This document shows, piece after piece, positions 14,307 through 20,270 of a stretch of DNA of 20,270 bases. The notes under the pieces are model-generated. The model was not told where the DNA came from. It saw nothing but the letters and a program-made list of their open reading frames with translations, and searched no databases. The stretch is from JAZTZP01 sp045637525 (GTDB lineage: Bacteria > Bacillota > Clostridia > UBA1381), in NCBI GenBank assembly GCA_045637525.1, contig JAZTZP010000142.1, positions 1 through 20,270 of the forward strand, read 5' to 3'. The position numbers and the translations under genes were made by a program. The first letter of the stretch is position 1; every line of letters starts with the position of its first letter.

Positions 14307-15260
14307 TTACTCCAATATCCATCTCATTACAATATCATCTGCATCCGGCAAGTTTTCGTGTGCAAAATCGGGATAGAAAATTACTTCCTTAGGCGAAGTT
14401 ATTTTATTATATGCTGCAAACTGTGTCGACGGTGGGCATACGGTATCCATAAGTCCCGTAAACATCTTCACCTCAGCCTTTATTCTTTTTGCAATATTTT
14501 GAATATCTATGTAGCCTAACTTTTCAAAAACTTCATCCTCACGCTCATGCCTCGGATCGAAATTTCTGAAATAGGTCTTTAACTCTGCGTATGCGTTTGC
14601 CGCAAGATCCATATTCCATACACGTCTGTAATCCGATAAAAACGGATATCTCGGTGCCGCCTTATATATTCTCGGTTCTAATGCCGCACATGCAATAGTT
14701 AATGCACCGCCCTGCGAACCGCCGATGGCAGCTACCTTTGTTTCATCAACCTCGTCAAAATCCATTACAATGCCCGCAAGCTGAGCTGTATCGAGGAATA
14801 TATCACGGAATAAAAGCTTTTTCGGGTCATCATTATCAAGACCTCTTATAATATGACCGTGATGCGTGTTTCCAAAAACACCGCCAACATCCTCAGATCT
14901 GCCGCCCTGACCACGGCAATCAAGCGCCGCTATACACACTCCCTGACCAACCCAGGAAAGAAGCGAACTCCAATCCGGAGATGATCCGGTATAACCATGA
15001 AAATGCACAACTGCCTTTGATGGTTTTGTTATGTTTTTAGGTCTTGCATATTTAGCATAAACCCTTGCACCGCCTACACCCGTAAAGTACAAATCAAAGC
15101 ACTCGGCATTAGGGTAATCATACACCTTTTTAAGCTGAATATCCGCATCAATCGCTTTCATTTCAGCCAAAGAACTGTCCCAATATTCATCTATATCCGC
15201 AGGACAAGGGCTTTGACCACAATATTTAAAAAGTTCTTCCGGTTTTAAATCTACTAACAT
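14307..15260 (-). CDS. Acetyl xylan esterase / cephalosporin-C deacetylase (carbohydrate esterase family 7)
   Basis: A 317-residue alpha/beta hydrolase with the catalytic triad of the family: Ser182 in IGGSQGG, Asp272 in GLMDTVCPPSTQ, His301 in DFAHENLP. Other landmarks are HGYTGSSPDW (oxyanion region) and the RGQGG motif at 116-120. Length and spacing equal the known hexameric enzymes, which remove acetyl groups from short xylo-oligosaccharides and from cephalosporin C in the cytoplasm. The ATG at 15260 is preferred because GAGG is 10 nt upstream; another ATG at 15269 is only 1 nt from it. The gene lies 34 nt after azlD, though no functional link is obvious. Confidence 0.92.
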   Translation of the reverse strand: MLVDLKPEELFKYCGQSPCPADIDEYWDSSLAEMKAIDADIQLKKVYDYPNAECFDLYFTGVGGARVYAKYARPKNITKPSKAVVHFHGYTGSSPDWSSLLSWVGQGVCIAALDCRGQGGRSEDVGGVFGNTHHGHIIRGLDNDDPKKLLFRDIFLDTAQLAGIVMDFDEVDETKVAAIGGSQGGALTIACAALEPRIYKAAPRYPFLSDYRRVWNMDLAANAYAELKTYFRNFDPRHEREDEVFEKLGYIDIQNIAKRIKAEVKMFTGLMDTVCPPSTQFAAYNKITSPKEVIFYPDFAHENLPDADDIVMRWILE

Positions 15261-15294
15261 TTTATTCATTCCTCACTTTATTTACTGATTTATA

Positions 15295-15621
15295 TTAAAA
15301 TATCATTTGAACCAATATCATATAACACACAGTTCCCGATATAATACTGATAAGAGTATTTCGTTTCCAAACGTGAATAATACCTGTAACAGCACATGCA
15401 ATCAGCTGCGGCAGAAAACCCGCAACGCTTTTAAAGCTTACATCTTTAAGGCAATACACAACAAGCATACCCATAATGGCAGACGGAAGCACCCTGCCGA
15501 ACTTTTCAACAACCGGCGGAGTTTTTCGCGCTCCGTTAAATACTATAAACGGAAGAAATCGAATAATCGCCGTAACAATAGCAATTACCAAAACTGCGTA
15601 CCACACATATAAATCAGTCAT
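15295..15621 (-). CDS. azlD: AzlD-family branched-chain amino acid export subunit
   Basis: A 108-residue membrane protein with about four hydrophobic segments. The family signature TAIIRFLPFIVF occurs near the start and GRVLPSAIMGMLVVYCLKD follows, both typical of AzlD. It works with AzlC as the small subunit of an exporter of branched-chain amino acids in the cytoplasmic membrane. AGGAGG lies 9 nt before the ATG. It follows azlC after 55 nt, the usual order. Confidence 0.9.
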   Translation of the reverse strand: MTDLYVWYAVLVIAIVTAIIRFLPFIVFNGARKTPPVVEKFGRVLPSAIMGMLVVYCLKDVSFKSVAGFLPQLIACAVTGIIHVWKRNTLISIISGTVCYMILVQMIF

Positions 15622-15676
15622 TTTCGGATTCCTCCTATAAAAGTAAAGTCATCAGGTCATTGTAAAATACAATTAC

Positions 15677-16336
15677 TTAAAAGCAAAGTAAAAGTGAAAT
15701 AACAATCATCCCGGGAATAAGGAAATTTTCACTTCCGAATACAGCGAGACATACAGCCGTTGCGACAACACCGATAATCGCAGGAAAATGCCGCTTTGAT
15801 GAAAGCCATTGTTCAATAAAAACTGTCAGAAAAAGAGCGGTCAGAGCAAAATCAATACCTTCGCTGTTAAATTTAATCAACGAACCGGCAACAGCGCCCA
15901 ACACCGACCCCGTAACCCAGTAAATATGATTAAACAACGAAACAAAGAAATAATATCTGTTTTTGTCCTGTGCCGTTACTCCCGGTGTATCACCACATAC
16001 AAGCGAATACGTTTCGTCTGTAAGTGCAAAAATCAGATACGGCTTTGCCTTTCCTGTACCTTTATATTTGTCGAGCATCGAAACTCCGTAAAAAAGATGT
16101 CTTGCATTAACCATAAGCGTAGTAACGGCAACCGTAACCAAAGACGCTCCCCCCGTAAGCAGTCCGATAGCGGCATACTGCATAGAACCTGCATATATCA
16201 TAAGACTCATAGCAAACGCCAGCCATGTATTATAGCCGTTAGCCTTTATAATTATGCCAAAGCCAAAGCCCAGAACAAGATATCCCGTAAGTACAGGAAC
16301 AGTAGCTATAAAAGCCGGCTTAATCATTTTTTTCAT
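15677..16336 (-). CDS. azlC: AzlC-family branched-chain amino acid permease
   Basis: A 219-residue membrane protein with six to seven hydrophobic segments. Family landmarks are GYLVLGFGFGIIIKANGYN, SLMIYAGSMQYAAIGLL, NARHLFYGVSM and FALTDETYSL. It is the large subunit of the AzlCD exporter. The ATG at 16336 is chosen because GGAG lies 6 nt before it; the TTG upstream in the same frame overlaps that site. The 246 bases upstream hold a strongly structured element rather than a gene. Confidence 0.9.
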   Translation of the reverse strand: MKKMIKPAFIATVPVLTGYLVLGFGFGIIIKANGYNTWLAFAMSLMIYAGSMQYAAIGLLTGGASLVTVAVTTLMVNARHLFYGVSMLDKYKGTGKAKPYLIFALTDETYSLVCGDTPGVTAQDKNRYYFFVSLFNHIYWVTGSVLGAVAGSLIKFNSEGIDFALTALFLTVFIEQWLSSKRHFPAIIGVVATAVCLAVFGSENFLIPGMIVISLLLCF

Positions 16337-16361
16337 CCTAATCTCCAATCTGACAGTTTAA

Positions 16362-16505
16362 GACCGGGTCCGCATAAAATTTACCCGTTCTTTTTATCTT
16401 TTAGGAAATTGCGCGCAAACGTGCGCAATTTTGCTTGTTCAAAAAAAGATTTCCTTTTTGCCCCCAAGACCCGGGGTTAGGGGGTTGAAGATTTTTAAAT
16501 CTTTT
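16362..16505. other. Structured intergenic element upstream of azlC
   Basis: Several stems are packed here: an 11-bp hairpin 16406-16431 (AAATTGCGCGC-AAAC-GTGCGCAATTT, one G-T pair); AGGAAAT 16403-16409, which can instead pair with ATTTCCT 16449-16455; CCGGGTC 16364-16370, which can pair with GACCCGG 16468-16474; CCCCC 16461-16465 with GGGGG 16480-16484; and AAGATTT/AAATCTT near 16488-16503. Several are mutually exclusive. It could be a decayed mobile repeat or a leader of azlC; no known riboswitch class was recognised. Confidence 0.5.
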
Positions 16506-16582
16506 TTATATCAGCCTACTTCTTTAATATCTTCACATCATACCCTTTTAAAACCACAGCCGATTTTAAATGTACTGATAAT

Positions 16583-17149
16583 TTATTTAATCTTTTTTAA
16601 TTTATTACCTTTAACAAGATACGCATTTTTTGAAATATTTATAAGCGGTCTGTCGTTCATGGAGTCGGTATAGAAATTATCAATCACACCATCGGGGAAA
16701 TTTTCATAAAATAAATCAACCTTATTGCTTCTGAAACAAATCTGTTTGAATTTTCCCGTTTTTATATCTATTTCGGAACAAACACACTTCTTAATACCGA
16801 GTCTTTCACATATGTCGTTTAAAAGAAATGAACACGATGCACTGATTACTACATCGTCGTCTCTTTTTTGTTTTATGTAATAATTCTTGATTTTATGAGC
16901 TTTGAGCTCCCAGAATTCTTTTACAAACCCTTCAACGTCATTAACGCTTTCAATAAAACGCCATGCATACTTTTCAGCACAGCGTTTTAACTCATCAATC
17001 GTGATAAGACACATCTTATACTTAATAAGCTTAACGCCCATAACAGGGAGAAGCGACCACAGCTTTTTATCACGCTTTATGCAAAACATGAAAAAGTCTA
17101 CGGAGCTTTCCCCGTCATATATAGTATTATCAAAATCATATACATTCAT
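16583..17149 (-). CDS. HAD-IB family phosphatase
   Basis: A 188-residue protein with the subfamily IB motif set: motif I VYDFDNTIYDGESS (D5 and D7), motif II VVISASCSFLL near 100-110, and motif IV FYTDSMNDRPL near 159-169. The cap is small and helical. Relatives hydrolyse phosphate esters such as phosphatidylglycerophosphate or phosphoserine; the substrate is not decidable here. AGAGGTG lies 7 nt before the ATG. The gene lies 15 nt after murC and is probably part of the same transcript. Confidence 0.87.
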   Translation of the reverse strand: MNVYDFDNTIYDGESSVDFFMFCIKRDKKLWSLLPVMGVKLIKYKMCLITIDELKRCAEKYAWRFIESVNDVEGFVKEFWELKAHKIKNYYIKQKRDDDVVISASCSFLLNDICERLGIKKCVCSEIDIKTGKFKQICFRSNKVDLFYENFPDGVIDNFYTDSMNDRPLINISKNAYLVKGNKLKKIK

Positions 17150-17164
17150 TAACGGACACCTCTG

Positions 17165-18532
17165 CTAAATCAGATATTTTGAAATATCGGTCACAGTCCC
17201 GGCACCCATTGTAAAAATAATGTCGCCTTTTTCCGCATATGACTTCACATACTCCGCAATATCTTCAAATTTCTCTATATATACAACATCTGTTCCGGTC
17301 TCTTTAATAGCCTCTGCAAGCTTTTCCGCTGTTGTTTCACCGTCAGGCAATTCTCTTGCCGCATATATATCGGTAAGTATCAGCTTATCTACACCGTAAA
17401 ACGAATTTACAAAATCATTCCACAAGGTTTTTGTACGTGTATAGGTGTGAGGCTGAAAAATACAGCAAATTCTGTTATGCGAAACTGCCGATGCCGCTTT
17501 AATGGTCGCCTTTATCTCTGTCGGATGATGTGCATAGTCATCTATCACAACAGCTTCTTTACACATCCCCTTTTTCTCGAAACGTCTTTTTGTTCCGCAG
17601 AATTTTCCGATACCCGAAGCCGCTTTTTCAGGGTCAAGCCCCATTACAACACACACCGCAACAGTTGCCACCGCATTTAAAATATTATGCTCGCCCGGAA
17701 CATTAAGTGCTATACTGCATACGGGCTCATCTTTATATATAACATCAAATACCGGATAACCGTTTTCATACTTTATACTTCCGGCATAAAAATCATTGCC
17801 CGGATTTAAGCCGTAGGTAAGCTTATTTTCGATACCGGCAAGTGCAATTCTCACGTTTTCGTCCCCGCCGTTTGCAATTACAAAACCATCTTTTGCAAGA
17901 AGCGCAAAATTCCTGAAGCTCTCTCGGATTTCCTCTATACCGCTGAAAAAGTCGAGATGGTCTTCTTCAATATTCGTTATTAAAACAACTCTCGGATAGA
18001 ATTTTAAAAAGCTGTTTGTATATTCACAAGCCTCTGTTAAAAAATAATCGCTTGCACCAATTCGGAAATTCCCGTCTATTACGTCAAGCTCACCGCCTAT
18101 ACTAACGGTCGGATCTGTATCGTTTTCCAAAAGTGCATAGGTAAGCATACCCGTCGTTGTGGTCTTCCCGTGAGTTCCCGAAACACCAACGGCATTTTTA
18201 TACTGCTTCATAACGGCGCCTAAAAATTCAGCACGGTCTATAAGGCAAATCCCAAGCTCTCTTGCACGTATCATTTCTGCATTATCATCATGCACAGCGG
18301 CAGTATGAACAACGAGCTCCGCCCCGTCAACGTTCGCTCCGTCATGTCCGATAAACACTTTTGCACCCAATTTTTCAAGATGCTTTATTATATGGCTCTC
18401 ACTCCTGTCGGACCCCGTTACGGTATACCCCCTGTCTATCATAAGCATAGCAAGACCGCTCATGCTTATACCGCCTATACCTATAAAATGAATATGCGCT
18501 CCCTTTTCAAGATTTAATTCAAATCTCTGCAT
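17165..18532 (-). CDS. murC: UDP-N-acetylmuramate--L-alanine ligase
   Basis: A 455-residue Mur ligase of full length. Residues 18-28 (GIGGISMSGLA) form the N-terminal UDP-binding Rossmann loop, GVSGTHGKTTTT (116-127) is the ATP-binding loop, and EACEYTNSFL, ITNIEEDHLDFF and YAHHPTEI are further Mur motifs. The last is characteristic of MurC. It adds L-alanine to UDP-MurNAc, the first peptide step of peptidoglycan synthesis, in the cytoplasm. The ATG at 18532 is chosen, although a TTG at 18538 is better spaced from AAAGGA (6 nt versus 12 nt); the difference is two residues. It lies 30 nt after the RNase H gene. Confidence 0.96.
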   Translation of the reverse strand: MQRFELNLEKGAHIHFIGIGGISMSGLAMLMIDRGYTVTGSDRSESHIIKHLEKLGAKVFIGHDGANVDGAELVVHTAAVHDDNAEMIRARELGICLIDRAEFLGAVMKQYKNAVGVSGTHGKTTTTGMLTYALLENDTDPTVSIGGELDVIDGNFRIGASDYFLTEACEYTNSFLKFYPRVVLITNIEEDHLDFFSGIEEIRESFRNFALLAKDGFVIANGGDENVRIALAGIENKLTYGLNPGNDFYAGSIKYENGYPVFDVIYKDEPVCSIALNVPGEHNILNAVATVAVCVVMGLDPEKAASGIGKFCGTKRRFEKKGMCKEAVVIDDYAHHPTEIKATIKAASAVSHNRICCIFQPHTYTRTKTLWNDFVNSFYGVDKLILTDIYAARELPDGETTAEKLAEAIKETGTDVVYIEKFEDIAEYVKSYAEKGDIIFTMGAGTVTDISKYLI

Positions 18533-18562
18533 AAACAAACCAATTCCTTTCCGATAGATTTA

Positions 18563-19153
18563 TTAATCTAATCCTAATGCTTTTTTTGCTAACTTATCCG
18601 CCATATCATTATATTTATCTCCCGAATGTCCCTTAACCTTCGTAAAAGTGACATCAAGCACATTTTTCAAGGAATCATAATACTCTTTATACCGTTTAGT
18701 ACCGTCTTTGTTCGTTTTCCAGGCACCCGTACACCACTTTTCAACACCCTCATAGTCATAACAGATTTCAAGCGTTGACACACCGTTTAAAATGCAATAG
18801 CCCATTGCATACATAGACGCTCTTATTTCCCCCGCAACATTTCGCATCTGTGCCATATCGGGCTCATCAAAAGCCTCGCTGTACTGGGCTGTTTCACCGT
18901 TATGAAACAGCACCACTCCGGCGGAAAAACGTTTTGTTTTTATGTCATAGCTTCCGTCAGTATATGCCGTAACCTCGCAAAGTCGTGGCTGTTCTGCCGG
19001 TTTTATGCCTATAAACTCCAGCGCCTCCTCCCGGGAGCCAAAGCCTTTATATACCGCTCCGCTATATCCGTCCACCTGTTTTTTACATTCATCCCACGTA
19101 TAGTATATACCGGGAACATGCCCCTCTTTAACCGCATAAAACTTTTTAGCCAT
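18563..19153 (-). CDS. Viroplasmin-domain ribonuclease H
   Basis: A 196-residue protein. Residues 1-50 (MAKKFYAVKEGHVPGIYYTW...GFGSREEALEF) are a viroplasmin/RNase H N-terminal domain that binds RNA-DNA hybrids. Residues about 60-193 are an RNase HI domain with the acidic residues D66 (YTDGSY), E109 (GEIRA), D133 (CYDYEGVEKW) and D183 (NDMADKLA). It cuts the RNA strand of RNA-DNA hybrids during replication and repair. The ATG overlaps the stop of the DHH gene by one base (TAATG), so translation is coupled. Confidence 0.93.
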   Translation of the reverse strand: MAKKFYAVKEGHVPGIYYTWDECKKQVDGYSGAVYKGFGSREEALEFIGIKPAEQPRLCEVTAYTDGSYDIKTKRFSAGVVLFHNGETAQYSEAFDEPDMAQMRNVAGEIRASMYAMGYCILNGVSTLEICYDYEGVEKWCTGAWKTNKDGTKRYKEYYDSLKNVLDVTFTKVKGHSGDKYNDMADKLAKKALGLD

Positions 19154-20112
19154 TACAAGAAACACTTCTCCCTTATCATTTTAACAATAAGCTCCTCCGC
19201 ATCCTCAAGACTTTTAGCATCAACCTTTGCACCGGCGGCACGTTCATGTCCTCCTCCGCCAAGCTCTTTTGCAATCACCGAAACATCACACGCAAAATTA
19301 GAACGAAGACTCACACGAATTTCCCCTTTTCGCATTTTAAGCTCCGCCGCAACCAGCGTCCCTGCAACGGAACGTGGTATATTCACTATATTTCCGGCTT
19401 CCTTCTCTTCTATTCCAAACTCTTTAAGTAAATTTTCATCAGTCGACACTATGCGTATTTTCCCGCCGTCATAGCTGTGAATATTTTCTGCTATACGGCT
19501 GTGAAGCCGCATAACTTTTTCTTCCACCGTATCAAAAAGCTTAAGACACACATCCGCATGGTCAAAATCATACCCGATAAGCTTTGCCGCCGCAATCATG
19601 GTTTTTTCGGACGTGCAGCTGTATTTAAAGCAACCGCAATCCGCTACAACAGCACTGTAAAGATACATCGCCGCAAGGTCCGTTATTTCAAATCCCCATT
19701 CATTGAAAAGATAAAATAAAATCTGACCTGTCGCAGCCGCATCAGGCTCTACATAATTATATTCCGCAAACCCGGTATTTGTTCCATGATGGTCAATCGA
19801 CACCTTTTCCTTACACGCATTATAAATGCTTATCCTTGTCCCTAATCTGTCAATACTTCCACAGTCAAGCACTATGCAAAGGTCATATTCCCCGTCCGCC
19901 TGAGACTCCAATATATAGTGTTCGTCTCCAAAAAATTCCAGTATCTTTTCCGGCTTTTCCTCAATACAGCAAACAGCTTTTTTACCCATATGACGAAGCA
20001 CCTCACACATCGCAAAAGAACTGCCCAATGCATCCGTATCCTGATTTATATGAGAAAGTATAACAACAGACTCAGCATTTTCTATTTTCTCTCTGATTTG
20101 TTCCGTAACCAT
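19153..20112 (-). CDS. DHH/DHHA1 phosphoesterase, NrnA-like
   Basis: A 319-residue protein. The DHH domain contains HINQDTDALGSS (21-32), VLDCGSIDRLG (81-91) and the signature DHHGTN (107-112). The C-terminal DHHA1 domain ends with the substrate loop GGGGHERAAGA near 285-295. This matches NrnA-type nanoRNases, which degrade short oligonucleotides and pAp using manganese. Many family members have D(G/P)D where this one has DTD, a small change that keeps the metal ligands. AAAGGGG lies 7 nt before the ATG. It heads the run DHH, RNase H, murC, HAD-IB. Confidence 0.92.
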   Translation of the reverse strand: MVTEQIREKIENAESVVILSHINQDTDALGSSFAMCEVLRHMGKKAVCCIEEKPEKILEFFGDEHYILESQADGEYDLCIVLDCGSIDRLGTRISIYNACKEKVSIDHHGTNTGFAEYNYVEPDAAATGQILFYLFNEWGFEITDLAAMYLYSAVVADCGCFKYSCTSEKTMIAAAKLIGYDFDHADVCLKLFDTVEEKVMRLHSRIAENIHSYDGGKIRIVSTDENLLKEFGIEEKEAGNIVNIPRSVAGTLVAAELKMRKGEIRVSLRSNFACDVSVIAKELGGGGHERAAGAKVDAKSLEDAEELIVKMIREKCFL

Positions 20113-20129
20113 ATCTTTTCCCCTTTAAA

Positions 20130-20270
20130 ATAAATTATAGTTTATCTGCGATAAACTATAATTTATAGTGAAATTTTTTGCCACAGGCAAAAAGTGAAAT
20201 CCAACCATATGGTTGGGTGAAATTCGCATAAATGCGAGTGAAATTTGCGGCGAATTCGCCGCAAGTTATG
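20130..20270. repeat. Hairpin array, right edge (GTGAAAT linker)
   Basis: Upstream of the DHH gene is a perfect 17-bp AT-rich hairpin (20130-20166, TGC loop). It is followed by hairpins TTTTTGCC/GGCAAAAA (20175-20193), CCAACCAT/ATGGTTGG (20201-20216), TCGCAT/ATGCGA (20224-20237) and the palindrome TTGCGGCGAATTCGCCGCAA (20245-20264). Each is preceded by exactly GTGAAAT (20168, 20194, 20217, 20238). It is the reverse orientation of the arrays at the left end and runs off the window. Confidence 0.92.

Noticed and set aside
15809..16480. 223-codon + strand frame opposite azlC
   Set aside because: It is antisense to a clear azlC gene, is rich in Arg, Lys and Asn as expected from a shadow frame, and crosses the structured intergenic element.
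16349..16582. T-box or known riboswitch in front of azlC
   Set aside because: No T-box sequence (TGGNACCGCG-like) or other riboswitch core was seen, and no proper terminator precedes azlC.

Overview
The window looks like a chromosomal segment of a low-GC Gram-positive anaerobe of the class Clostridia, probably a gut or rumen type. This is inferred from AGGAGG-type ribosome binding sites, sigma-A promoters, and families typical of that class (DUF896/YnzC, DUF6472, viroplasmin-type RNase H, manganese catalase, a copper-amine-oxidase-like domain fused to cyclophilin). Nothing here fixes the genus.

Left part (1-4800, mostly + strand). A tRNA-Leu(CAA) gene with its own promoter and terminator is followed by a DUF896 gene, a membrane-anchored TPR protein, rarA, a secreted cyclophilin-type peptidyl-prolyl isomerase and a tiny Cys-rich DUF6472 protein. 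Arrays of short hairpins lie on both sides of the DUF896/TPR pair.

Middle part (4800-13160, mixed strands). This is an accessory region for carbohydrate metabolism. On the - strand, a HAD phosphatase, a cellulase-like protein and an alkaline-phosphatase-superfamily protein form one operon. Upstream of it are a GH5 glycosidase translationally coupled to an EamA/DMT transporter, with a divergent AraC regulator. Between these lies a wrecked region: the 5' part of a fic gene is fused in frame to a 5'-truncated EamA gene. About 4 kb away, an EamA 3' fragment is joined to the 3' part of a fic gene. The Fic catalytic core is missing from both. A DUF4160-DUF2442 pair with a perfect palindrome over its -10 box sits next to the second remnant.

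Right part (13160-20270, all - strand). Reading downstream: a DHH phosphoesterase, RNase H, MurC, a HAD-IB phosphatase, AzlC, AzlD, an acetyl xylan esterase/cephalosporin-C deacetylase, a manganese catalase and a small unknown protein. The first four are closely packed and are housekeeping genes.

The most unusual feature is the set of hairpin arrays at 1-70, 1418-1645 and 20130-20270. Each hairpin has a different stem sequence, but neighbours are separated by an almost invariant 7-nt linker (ATTTCAC, or GTGAAAT in the other orientation). A second array at 12676-12754 has the same design with the linker ATGAAG(T/C). The second highlight is the reciprocal pair of Fic/EamA chimeras.
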